Of a stretch of 64,000 nucleotides of DNA, positions 54,387 to 62,649 are shown piece after piece. The position numbers were made by a program, and so were the translations under genes. This DNA is from Ignavibacteria bacterium UBA2360 (GTDB lineage: Bacteria; Bacteroidota; Ignavibacteria; Tepidaquicellales; OLB5): contig DDTQ01000004.1 of NCBI GenBank assembly GCA_002344125.1, forward strand, positions 1 to 64,000, read 5' to 3'. Under the pieces are notes generated by a model. The model was not told the DNA's origin, made no database searches, and was given only the letters and a program-made list of their open reading frames with translations. The stretch's first letter is position 1, and every line of letters begins with the position of its first letter.

Positions 54387-54704
54387 ATGAAAATAAAGAA
54401 TATTAATATTAAAGATAGTCAAGTTAATTTTGCGGACAAAATTGATTCGATAAATTACAATCAGAATACTAGTGTTAATGAAAGTCAATTTGAAGATATT
54501 AAGAAAACAATTCTTAGTCTATCAAATGAAGAGAAAGCAGTTTTGTTGAGCCACCATAAAGAAATTGTAAATGATGCAAACATTGATTCTAAGATGTCTA
54601 AAATGGAAAGTGTAAAGGCTTTTTTGATTAGGAATGGTTCATCAATGATAACTTCTGTTTCTGCAAATGCAATTTATGAAGTTTTAAAAACGTTTTTAGT
54701 ATAG
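54387..54704 (+). CDS. Small putative effector with N-terminal motif shared with the Roco protein
   Basis: 105 residues. Residues 5-24 (NINIKDSQVNFADKIDSINY) match the Roco tail (TINIDNSLVNFADSIGDIIK) at I-N-I, S, V-N-F-A-D and I. Residues 32-55 are helical (FEDIKKTILSLSNEEKAVLL). The last 30 (VKAFLIRNGSSMITSVSANA then IYEVLKTFLV) are weakly hydrophobic and could insert in a membrane or oligomerise. No enzymatic motif is visible. Located 31 nt after the Roco stop, AT-rich, and almost certainly co-transcribed. The role as effector is inferred from the shared motif. Confidence 0.7.
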   Translation: MKIKNINIKDSQVNFADKIDSINYNQNTSVNESQFEDIKKTILSLSNEEKAVLLSHHKEIVNDANIDSKMSKMESVKAFLIRNGSSMITSVSANAIYEVLKTFLV

Positions 54705-55319
54705 TCGTGTTCCCGCTATCGCCTCCACAATTGTCGTTCCTTTGACCCCCTCTTTGTCTCCCCCTGTTAGGGGGAGAGAATTGATAAACCCCTCCTTCAA
54801 CTCATCCCACTTCATTCCTATTTCCGTCTGATTAGGTACAAGCAATTCATCCGTTATCTCATCGCCATCGGCAAAGTTCAGCTCGCAAGCGTGAACGTTT
54901 TGGGGATTCTTATAGTCATATATCGGCATACCGAACCTGCGGCAAATTACCGGGCGCGCTTCGTAGATGGTGCATTCGCCTTCGGTGCCAAGGGCGGGGC
55001 AGGGGACCTCCTCTGTTACAACACTGACCCCCTCTGCGAACATACCTGCGGTATGTTCTTTTTCTCCCCCTGTCAGGGGGAGATTCGTTAAATAATCCCT
55101 CGCCTTTTGCTGCAGCTCCTCACGCCGCTCCCGCGGCAATGCCCGGATATGATCCTGTATAATATACGCATCTATCAAAGTAATTTTAAATATCTGTGAG
55201 CAGCACTTACTGCAGCCCTTCCGGCACTGTATCTTATCGCCATATATCTCAAGGTTGCGGTCAAATTCCACCTGTATAAGCGAGGTAATATCGTAAAATT
55301 TTTGTTTGATTTCAGTCAT
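54696..55319 (-). CDS. YkgJ-family cysteine-cluster protein containing two in-frame repeat insertions
   Basis: 207 residues. CRKGCSKCCSQIF near the start and CPALGTEGECTIYEARPVICRRFG later are the zinc or iron-sulfur cysteine-cluster signatures of the YkgJ/FliB-like family, whose function is unclear. Between them the protein carries NLPLTGGEKEHTAG, and near the C-terminus SLPLTGGDKEGVKG. These are translations of palindromic repeats (see 55025-55083 and 54743-54777). The gene ends 9 nt inside the converging 105-residue ORF. The insertions appear tolerated since the frame stays open. Confidence 0.85.
   Translation of the reverse strand: MTEIKQKFYDITSLIQVEFDRNLEIYGDKIQCRKGCSKCCSQIFKITLIDAYIIQDHIRALPRERREELQQKARDYLTNLPLTGGEKEHTAGMFAEGVSVVTEEVPCPALGTEGECTIYEARPVICRRFGMPIYDYKNPQNVHACELNFADGDEITDELLVPNQTEIGMKWDELKEGFINSLPLTGGDKEGVKGTTIVEAIAGTRLY
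54743..54777. repeat. Short palindromic repeat within the YkgJ gene, C-terminal copy
   Basis: TGACCCCCTCTTTGTCTCCC then the palindrome TCTCCCCCT / AGGGGGAGA with GTT centre. On the coding strand it reads S-L-P-L-T-G-G-D-K-E-G-V-K. It lies near the 3' end of the gene. Confidence 0.8.
55025..55083. repeat. Palindromic repeat within the YkgJ gene, internal copy
   Basis: Same ends as the C-terminal copy (TGACCCCCTCTG and TCTCCCCCTGTCAGGGGGAG), but with an additional perfect palindrome GAACATACC/GGTATGTTC inserted. Coding strand: N-L-P-L-T-G-G-E-K-E-H-T-A-G-M-F-A-E-G-V-S. The two copies are read in the same frame. Confidence 0.8.
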
Positions 55320-55396
55320 ATTGTACGGAACAAATATAAGTATTATTGATATAATGATATATTCTAAGTTTTACGGGTAGTCACCAAAATTGCTGA

Positions 55397-55525
55397 AAAC
55401 ACACCCCTTCGCAATTGCATAAATGCAATTGCTCTTCCCCTCTCAAGAGGGGAATCTGAATCTTAATTCCCCTCTCAAGAGGGGTGGCTTCATCCCGAGC
55501 ATTCGGGATAAAGACGGGGTGTGTT
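55397..55525. repeat. Composite palindromic repeat in the intergenic region
   Basis: Outer perfect 11-bp arms AAACACACCCC / GGGGTGTGTTT. Inside are GCAATTGCAT/ATGCAATTGC (55411-55432), CCCCTCTCAAGAGGGG twice, and ATCCCGA/TCGGGAT. It fills nearly half of the 317-base gap between the YkgJ and L,D-transpeptidase genes. Apart from the downstream promoter there is no other feature in the gap. Confidence 0.8.
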
Positions 55526-55587
55526 TCGTCAGGTTTTAAGATCAATATCGAGGCTTGATCAGGAATTTTCTATCCCCTGAATATGGT

Positions 55588-55618
55588 TTGAAATAGTGAG
55601 GAATTTAAAGTAAATTTA
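55588..55618 (+). promoter_or_regulatory. Candidate L,D-transpeptidase gene promoter
   Basis: TTG at 55588-55590, exactly 20 bases, then TAAATTTA at 55611-55618, one base off TAnnTTTG. It lies 18 nt upstream of the ATG. Confidence 0.5.
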
Positions 55619-55636
55619 CGGTTCTAATTTAAAAAT

Positions 55637-56800
55637 ATGATAAAAAAGTCTTCAAAATTTAAGCTTTTCGGCATTTTAACCGTCATTTTGGTTAGCGGTT
55701 TAGTCTATACACAGGCAGATTACTCACAGGAAGCCAACAAATCAACTAAAATTGTTGAAACTGAGAGTGTTACAAACAATACAAGCCCAACTAACTTAAA
55801 AGGGTACAAAAAGGTAACACTGCCATTTGAAAACGCAGAAACAATTGATGCCCAAATTGAAGACTATTTGTTTGACCTGTGGCCAATTATGAACGATGAT
55901 GAGATACAGGCCATCATTGGCAGCAAGGATATATCCAAAAAGCTGGTGAATGATACTCTTGGTCACGTTGAGTTCAGCCTCACAATTAACGTACCTGAGC
56001 ACTACCTTGACCCAACCCCAACAATGCTGTGGGAGCTTAACATACCTGAGTTCACTTCACGTATTTACCAGATATATAACAACGATACTATTCTAATAAC
56101 TGTATGGCCTAACGTTGTTGGCGCGCCATCAACCAAAACCTATACAGGTTACTATAATATTTTCAGGCTTCGCAACTGGCCTACTTGGAAAGATCCCGAA
56201 AGCGACCCGCTTGAACCCGCAACACCGCCCGGACCGGGCAACCCGCTGGGTTTATTTGCCGCGCATTATGATGAGAACTCACTGCGATATTTCCATGGTA
56301 CCAATAAGAACGGTTTGCTTAAAAATGAATACCGTGCGCTTTCGCACGGCTGCGTAAGGAATGATAACGGCAACATCGATAAGATGAAGAAATTCATAGT
56401 GAAACGAATGGTTACCAGCCAGGATATCAGCTTCTGGGCTAACAGCAAGAAATCAATGATGTATAACTTCACCGAAGAGGAAAAGCAGAAATTCCCGGTG
56501 AGAATTAAATACAAAACTTTTGAAATTGGCAATGATTCCTACGGCGACTATATTGTGTTCTTCAAAGATGTGTACGGCTACGCCCGCGGAAACCGCTGGA
56601 GCAAGTTTGACAGGGAAGAGCTCATGACATTTTCAACCGTCGAAAATATTGTTGCTGAATATAAAGCAGAACATAAACCAAACCAATTCCAGCTAAGTGA
56701 TGATAAACTAATACCAATTGTTGAAAGCCTGATCTCAGATCACAAAGATTATCAAAAGTATTATTTTGATGATCTCCATCAGGGTTCACAGACCAAGTAA
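55637..56800 (+). CDS. L,D-transpeptidase family protein (YkuD domain)
   Basis: 387 residues with a signal segment (LFGILTVILVSGLVYTQ). The YkuD catalytic domain shows YFHGTNK and the active-site motif SHGCVR with catalytic C239, H237 and R241. Upstream, VWPNVVGAPSTKTYTGYYNI is the usual family strand pattern. It cross-links peptidoglycan (3-3 links) or attaches proteins to it in the periplasm. The long C-terminal extension (about 245-387) is unassigned. Its neighbour downstream is a large surface protein. Confidence 0.88.
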   Translation: MIKKSSKFKLFGILTVILVSGLVYTQADYSQEANKSTKIVETESVTNNTSPTNLKGYKKVTLPFENAETIDAQIEDYLFDLWPIMNDDEIQAIIGSKDISKKLVNDTLGHVEFSLTINVPEHYLDPTPTMLWELNIPEFTSRIYQIYNNDTILITVWPNVVGAPSTKTYTGYYNIFRLRNWPTWKDPESDPLEPATPPGPGNPLGLFAAHYDENSLRYFHGTNKNGLLKNEYRALSHGCVRNDNGNIDKMKKFIVKRMVTSQDISFWANSKKSMMYNFTEEEKQKFPVRIKYKTFEIGNDSYGDYIVFFKDVYGYARGNRWSKFDREELMTFSTVENIVAEYKAEHKPNQFQLSDDKLIPIVESLISDHKDYQKYYFDDLHQGSQTK

Positions 56801-56849
56801 ACAGGTAATTTAACAAAACGGAATTACCTCAATTATCCTCTGGTATTAT

Positions 56850-59800
56850 TTGAAGCAAATTCCCAAAATTGCGGTCTTTTTCTCTTTATTGCTAACTGGA
56901 ATACTCTATTCGCAGCCCAATACCTTTGGCGATATTAATTATAAAAAATTCATAACAACCGTTGCCGGTGAAGATTCACTGATATCTTTGCCCGATAAAT
57001 TCATTAAGTTCGGAAGCCTCACTGTCTATTCAGATTCCGCTGAAGTTAGCCCCGCTGACTATTACGTTGACTACCGTTTTGGTAAGATCAGGTTGTATAG
57101 ATCCTTCATCGATGATATTATAAACAGCGGGCAGCCTGAAAGGCTGCAATTGATAGTCACATATCAAAACTACCCATTTGATATTGCCGATACTTATTCA
57201 CGCTTCGAGGTGCTGAACAAACTTGATACTGCCGCAGGCGATAGCGTCAAAGTGGTTGAAATAAGATCCGATTTCGTTGAAGATATTTTCGCCGGCACCG
57301 ATCTTCAAAAATCTGGCAGCATATTCCGCGGCTTTACTCTTGGCAATAACCGCGATCTTTCACTTCAGTCAGGCTTCCGCCTGCAGTTAAATGGCAAGCT
57401 TTCAAGCGATATTGATATTACCGCCGCACTGACGGATGAAAATACACCCATCCAGCCCGAAGGCAATACCCAGAAGCTGCAGGAAATTGACAAGGTGTTT
57501 GTTGAACTTCGTTCAAGCAATATCACAACAACGCTGGGTGATATTGAAGTGAATTTTTCGGGCAGTGAATTTTTCAATTTTAACAAAAAACTCCAGGGCG
57601 CAAAAGGATTCGCCAATTTTGATAAGACCGATCTGTTCTTAACAGGCGCCATTAGCCGGGGCAGATTCAACAGTAATTCTTTCAACGGACAGGATGGAGT
57701 ACAGGGACCGTACCGCCTGATTGGCGCGGATAATGAAGTTAATATTGTTGTAATTGCGGGCAGTGAAAAGGTTTATTTAGATGGTATTTTAATGACGCGC
57801 GGTGAAAGCAATGATTATACCATAGATTACTCCAACGGGCAGATAAAATTCACAAACAACAGGCTAATAACTAATGCTTCTAGGATCGTTGTTGATTTTG
57901 AATACTCCGATAAGAAATATTCACGCAGCTTCATAGCGGGTCAAACCCGCACTGCCGTGATAAATGACAGGCTCAAGCTTTCCTTTTCCTATATCCGTGA
58001 GCGCGATGACCCGGATAAACCTATTGACTTTGTTCTCTCTGATACTGACAAAACAATTATCTCAAACGCCGGTGATAGTAAATTTCTGGCTTCAAAGAGC
58101 GGGGTCGTGTTCGTAGGAAGGGATACTGCCGGCAATTCACTTGGGCTGTATATTCAGCGTGATACCCTTATAAATTCCCAAACATTCACCAAATACATCT
58201 ACGCACCGGGTGATACTAACGCTCTGTATCAGGTTACATTTTCATTTGTGGGTTTAGGCAAGGGTGACTATAACAGCCTAAGCAGCAATGCATTTGTTTT
58301 TGCCGGCATTGGTGCCGGCAGTTACCTGCCTCTGGTATTTTTTCCGCTGCCTGTTGCATATCAATCCGCTGATGTGGGTCTGAATTTCAAGATCGCGAAG
58401 GATCTTTCTTTGTTGATGGAAGGCACAGCCAGCGATTTTGACGCCAACCTGCTGAGCGATGCCGATGACACTGAAAACAAAGGCGGCGCATTCACATCCT
58501 CGCTGATCTTCAATCCTAAAAATTTCAGGCTTGGCAAATTATCACTGGGTGAAGTTCAGTTCAATATAAGGCAGCGAGTTGTCAATAAGCTGTACAATGC
58601 TGTGGATAGGCTCAACAGGGTTGAGTATGACAGGATCTGGGATATCCAGGATTCCAGTAAACTCACCGAGGTTACCACTGAAGCGGGTTTAAGCATTAAC
58701 CCCGGAAAATATATCCGCGTGGTTACTTCTGCGGGCAGAATAAAAAGGGGCGACTCCTTTAACTCAATGCGCGGATCAATTGATCTTAAGTTCGCCGGCG
58801 ATAGCCTGCTGGCGCCATCTGTTACATATTACGCTGATTATATTTCAAGCAAAGATAACACCATAGATTACGGTGGAAAGTGGCTGCGCCAGTTCGGAAG
58901 TATCGACTATAAGCTGAAGCCCTTCAAAGATGAAAAATTTGGAAAGTATAATCTGATAGTGGAATTTAATGGTGAAGATAAACAAACCCGCTCGCTTAAC
59001 TTTGATACAACCAATACCGGCAGTTTCAGGTTTTACGAGTTCAAGCCGAAATTTATCATTACCGATCTGCTGAATCTCGATCTTGCATACCAGTTCAATT
59101 ACAGGTTTGATGACCAGTTCTCTGCCGGAACACTTGCAAGACAGTCAAATTCATACACCAGCACAGTTGGGGTGAGGGTAAAGAACCTGAACTTTCTTTC
59201 TGCTTCGGGAGATGTAATTGTGTATGATAAAAAATATACTCCTGAGTTCCAAAGCAAAGGCTTTACTGATAGCCGAACTATACTTGTTACTTCGCAAAGC
59301 AATGTATGGTTCCTTAACCGCGGATTTAATACGAACCTGTTCTATAAAGTATCCAGTGAGCGTACCGCAAAACAGGAAGTTGTGTTTATTTCAGTTCCAT
59401 TGGGACAGGGAAACTACAAGTATATCGGCGATCTTAACAACAACGGTCTGCAGGATGAAAATGAATTTGTGCTGACAAGCTTTGATGGCGACTACATTAA
59501 AATTCTGCGGCCCACCGATCAGCTTTTCCCTACCACCGATCTGCAAAGCTCCGCTTCGCTTAACCTGGTTCCTTCAAGGTTTATAGCCTCAATGAAAAGC
59601 GGAGCTGTTAAGACCGCGCTTAACAATATAACTTCTGATACTTACGTAAGCGTTTCAGAAAAAAGCAAAGATCCTTTGCAGCGGAATATTTACCTGCTTA
59701 AATTCAGCACATTCCAGAACGACGAAAATACAATTACTGGGGCAACAACCGTACAGCAGGATCTTGGCATTTTTGAAAATTATGAGTATTTCGGTGTGAA

Positions 59801-60383
59801 GCTGCGCTTTGTACAGCGAAAAGGTTTTACGCAGTATTTTTCAGGCAATGAAAGACTGCTTAATGTTGAAAGAACCGGAAGGCTGCGGCTTTCCTTCACA
59901 CCTGATCTAGCGCTGGTGACCGACTATGTAACGCAGATAGAGCGTAATTCCGCCCCCGCCGTTGAAATTCGCAACTGGAATATCAATACCGAAGGGGTAA
60001 CATCCGAAATTATTTATAAACCAACTCAGTTTATCGAAACAGGCTTTAAGGTGCAGATAAAACGGGCAAACGACTTTTACCCCGCTGCGCCAACACAGGC
60101 TGATATAAATGTCCAGACCTTCAGGTTAACATATTCGCTCTCTGGCAAAGGCACCCTGCGAAGCGAAATTTCACGCAATGAAGTTATTCTGAATGCAAAC
60201 CCGGCATTTTTGCCGTTTGATCTAACCAAAGGACTCGTCGCAGGCAAAAGTTATTTCTGGTCAATAAACTTTGAATACAGGATTAGCAATTTCATCCAGG
60301 CAACAATAAATTACTTCGGCAGGGCCGAAGATAAGTCCAAGGTAATTCACACGGGCACCGCGGAAATAAGAGCGTATTTTTGA
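56850..60383 (+). CDS. Large exported, probably outer-membrane, beta-rich protein
   Basis: 1,177 residues with a signal segment (IAVFFSLLLTGILYSQ) and a TTG start. The first ~450 residues have regular repeats of LSLQSGFRLQLNGKLSSDI, TTTLGDIEVNFSG, YTIDYSNGQIKFTNNRLI and FEYSDKKYSRSF that look like strands of a barrel or lectin-like domain. The C-terminal half has strongly alternating strands (FEYRISNFIQATINYF, AEIRAYF end) typical of outer-membrane barrels. No enzyme motif is seen. It may be a surface or outer-membrane usher-like protein of the FCB group. Confidence 0.65.
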   Translation: MKQIPKIAVFFSLLLTGILYSQPNTFGDINYKKFITTVAGEDSLISLPDKFIKFGSLTVYSDSAEVSPADYYVDYRFGKIRLYRSFIDDIINSGQPERLQLIVTYQNYPFDIADTYSRFEVLNKLDTAAGDSVKVVEIRSDFVEDIFAGTDLQKSGSIFRGFTLGNNRDLSLQSGFRLQLNGKLSSDIDITAALTDENTPIQPEGNTQKLQEIDKVFVELRSSNITTTLGDIEVNFSGSEFFNFNKKLQGAKGFANFDKTDLFLTGAISRGRFNSNSFNGQDGVQGPYRLIGADNEVNIVVIAGSEKVYLDGILMTRGESNDYTIDYSNGQIKFTNNRLITNASRIVVDFEYSDKKYSRSFIAGQTRTAVINDRLKLSFSYIRERDDPDKPIDFVLSDTDKTIISNAGDSKFLASKSGVVFVGRDTAGNSLGLYIQRDTLINSQTFTKYIYAPGDTNALYQVTFSFVGLGKGDYNSLSSNAFVFAGIGAGSYLPLVFFPLPVAYQSADVGLNFKIAKDLSLLMEGTASDFDANLLSDADDTENKGGAFTSSLIFNPKNFRLGKLSLGEVQFNIRQRVVNKLYNAVDRLNRVEYDRIWDIQDSSKLTEVTTEAGLSINPGKYIRVVTSAGRIKRGDSFNSMRGSIDLKFAGDSLLAPSVTYYADYISSKDNTIDYGGKWLRQFGSIDYKLKPFKDEKFGKYNLIVEFNGEDKQTRSLNFDTTNTGSFRFYEFKPKFIITDLLNLDLAYQFNYRFDDQFSAGTLARQSNSYTSTVGVRVKNLNFLSASGDVIVYDKKYTPEFQSKGFTDSRTILVTSQSNVWFLNRGFNTNLFYKVSSERTAKQEVVFISVPLGQGNYKYIGDLNNNGLQDENEFVLTSFDGDYIKILRPTDQLFPTTDLQSSASLNLVPSRFIASMKSGAVKTALNNITSDTYVSVSEKSKDPLQRNIYLLKFSTFQNDENTITGATTVQQDLGIFENYEYFGVKLRFVQRKGFTQYFSGNERLLNVERTGRLRLSFTPDLALVTDYVTQIERNSAPAVEIRNWNINTEGVTSEIIYKPTQFIETGFKVQIKRANDFYPAAPTQADINVQTFRLTYSLSGKGTLRSEISRNEVILNANPAFLPFDLTKGLVAGKSYFWSINFEYRISNFIQATINYFGRAEDKSKVIHTGTAEIRAYF

Positions 60384-60520
60384 TTTCGGATTTAGCAATT
60401 CAAACTGCTGATTACGGTAGCCTTTGCTTTTCTTGGAGTGCATTGACTGTGTCAATTCATACTTCGTATTTCATTTCGCAGGGTTTCACAAATTGATTTT
60501 AGCTTCTTAAATTTAAACAT

Positions 60521-61072
60521 ATGAGAAAACTTACACACGAAGAAGTCGGGAAGAAACGAATCTCGCTTGAAGAAACCGGAAAAATAAAACGCCATCCTGT
60601 TTATGCATTGGCGGATAATATCCGCAGCATTTATAATGTTGGCTCAATATTCCGCACAAGTGATGCCGCGCTGATTGAAAAGCTGTACTTAACGGGCTAC
60701 ACACCATATCCGCCCAGACCCGAAATAGAAAAAGTTGCGCTTGGCGCAACCGATGCCGTGCCATGGGAATATATTAAAGATCCCATTGAAGCGGTTAAGA
60801 AATTCAAAGCTCAGGGTATAAAGATCGTTCCACTGGAAATAACCGAAAACAGCAGGAATTATACCGATATAGAACCCAGTGATTTTCCGCTGTGCCTGGT
60901 ATTAGGGAATGAACTTACCGGTGTATCAAATGAAATTATTGAAATCGCGGATTTTTCGATCGAAATACCGCAATACGGATTCAAACACTCAATTAATGTT
61001 TCAGTAGCATACGGTGTGGCAGTGATGGAATTGGTAAGGAAGTATAATCATCATTCGCTGGGCTCAGAATGA
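60521..61072 (+). CDS. TrmH/SpoU-family RNA methyltransferase
   Basis: 183 residues of the SPOUT fold that methylates 2'-O ribose in tRNA or rRNA. Motifs are ADNIRSIYNVGSIFRTSDAA (motif 1, catalytic Arg), PLCLVLGNELTGVSNEII (motif 2) and IEIPQYGFKHSINVSVAYGVA (motif 3), which form the deep knot. No N-terminal substrate domain, so it is of the short type. It converges with the amidohydrolase gene, overlapping by 9 nt. Confidence 0.93.
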   Translation: MRKLTHEEVGKKRISLEETGKIKRHPVYALADNIRSIYNVGSIFRTSDAALIEKLYLTGYTPYPPRPEIEKVALGATDAVPWEYIKDPIEAVKKFKAQGIKIVPLEITENSRNYTDIEPSDFPLCLVLGNELTGVSNEIIEIADFSIEIPQYGFKHSINVSVAYGVAVMELVRKYNHHSLGSE

Positions 61073-62641
61073 CAGTTTATTTTTGTATTCGAGATTACCG
61101 CCCAGGTGTGTTTCAAAAATTGTAACTTCATTTAAACTTTCTTCATCCATTTCGAAAATATCTTCATCCATAATCACAAAATCCGCAACTTTACCATTTG
61201 TTATACTTCCAACGGCATTCTCGTTATGAGAGGCATAAGCGTTATTTATACAATATGCCTTCAGGCATTCATGCAATGGAATTTTATGCTCCGGCGTAAA
61301 CTCACCATACTTTGTATCTCGGGTTACAGCAAGCCGAATGTTTTCAAACGGATCAGCTTCCACTATCGGAAAATCTGTGCCGAAATTCATGATGCCGCCC
61401 GCTTTGGTGATATGGTAATAATTATGTGTATGCGGTATTAGCCTGGCGGGGAGCTTTTCAAACACGGTGCGCGCATCATATTTAAGGTGCAGAGGCTGCA
61501 CCGATGCGATCACTCCGTACTCACCGAATTTGTCTATATCAGCGGGCTGAATATGCTGCGCATGCTCAATCCTGTGGCGAAGCCGGTTGGTATTTGGCAG
61601 CCCGGCATATAGCTCGAGTACCTCGCTGACCGCTTTATCGCCGATAGCGTGAATTATCATCTGCTTCCCTGCAGCATCTATTTTTTCTGCAAGCTCATAT
61701 ATTCTGCCTGATCTCACAATTTCCGTTGTATAGCCGTTATGTTTTCGCCTTTTATAGTTCTGTGAAAACAGCGCTGTTTCAGAGCCCAACGCGCCATCCC
61801 AAAAAGCTTTGAATCCAACAATAGAATAATGATCTTTATCAATCTCTGTGGTTCTATCAAGGTGGTATTGCAGATTTTCAAATTCATCAAAGGGTATGTA
61901 TGAGTTGATCCGTATGTTTAGCTTATCTTGCCTGTACAATTCCAAATATACATCAATATCCCCGGGCAGAGTAATATCTCCCACTGAGGTAATTCCATAG
62001 GAGTGCAGCATCTTAATGCACTCATAAACTGCGTCACATTTTTCTTTGAGAGAGGGTGGGGGAATTGTATCGTAAACTCTGTACATAACTCTTTCTGCAG
62101 CAAAGCCGGTCAATTTTCCCGCTGATGAAATTTCAATTTCATCTTTCGGCAAATTTGTTTCGTTTACATCAATACCCGCCAAAGCTAAAGCTTTGCTGTT
62201 GCATATTGCGGAATGGTAATCGTAATTAGTTATGTATAAAGGCAGTTCGCTGAAAATGTCATCAATAATATTGCCTCGGGTTGTATCGTGGTTTTCAAAT
62301 ACTTTGTTCAGATCTAAATTGCCGCCAATTACCCAGTTTACTTTATTATTACTAACGTAAGCTTCAATTGCAGATTTAAGCTCCGCAACTGAATCTATCC
62401 TGGAACAATCCAGCCGCTTCATCATCACACCGCCATTTACCAAATGCAGGTGGCCATCAATTAAACCGGGCAGTACTAATTTACCCTTTAGATCCGTTAT
62501 TTTGGGATATTTATCTTTAAGGGTAGCTGCTTCTGCGTTTGAACCTGAAAAATCGAAGTGACCGTTATTTACCCCGAAGCTTTCTGTGTAGCTTCCATCA
62601 GGCTGCCATACTTTGGCATTTATGTATAATGTTGAAGACAC
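61064..62641 (-). CDS. Amidohydrolase family protein (Amidohydro_3)
   Basis: 525-residue metal-dependent hydrolase. The metal sites include GLIDGHLHLV near the N-terminus, MIIHAIGDKAVSEVLELY, RIEHAQHIQPADI, and NFGTDFPIVEADP. The last 60 residues have the family's closing beta-sandwich (VADFVIMDEDIF). Such proteins act on formylated or amidated compounds; the exact substrate is unknown. The gene starts 8 nt after gpsA and is thus part of its operon. Confidence 0.9.
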   Translation of the reverse strand: MSSTLYINAKVWQPDGSYTESFGVNNGHFDFSGSNAEAATLKDKYPKITDLKGKLVLPGLIDGHLHLVNGGVMMKRLDCSRIDSVAELKSAIEAYVSNNKVNWVIGGNLDLNKVFENHDTTRGNIIDDIFSELPLYITNYDYHSAICNSKALALAGIDVNETNLPKDEIEISSAGKLTGFAAERVMYRVYDTIPPPSLKEKCDAVYECIKMLHSYGITSVGDITLPGDIDVYLELYRQDKLNIRINSYIPFDEFENLQYHLDRTTEIDKDHYSIVGFKAFWDGALGSETALFSQNYKRRKHNGYTTEIVRSGRIYELAEKIDAAGKQMIIHAIGDKAVSEVLELYAGLPNTNRLRHRIEHAQHIQPADIDKFGEYGVIASVQPLHLKYDARTVFEKLPARLIPHTHNYYHITKAGGIMNFGTDFPIVEADPFENIRLAVTRDTKYGEFTPEHKIPLHECLKAYCINNAYASHNENAVGSITNGKVADFVIMDEDIFEMDEESLNEVTIFETHLGGNLEYKNKLSF

Positions 62642-62649
62642 TTTGTAAA

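Noticed and set aside
55025..55083. The LPLTGG segment as a sortase (LPxTG) signal
   Set aside because: The motif LPLTG occurs internally, not near a C-terminal hydrophobic tail, the organism is a diderm, and the residues derive from the DNA repeat.
55397..55525. Composite repeat as a CRISPR array
   Set aside because: The units are nested palindromes of different sequence, not equal repeats with unique spacers.
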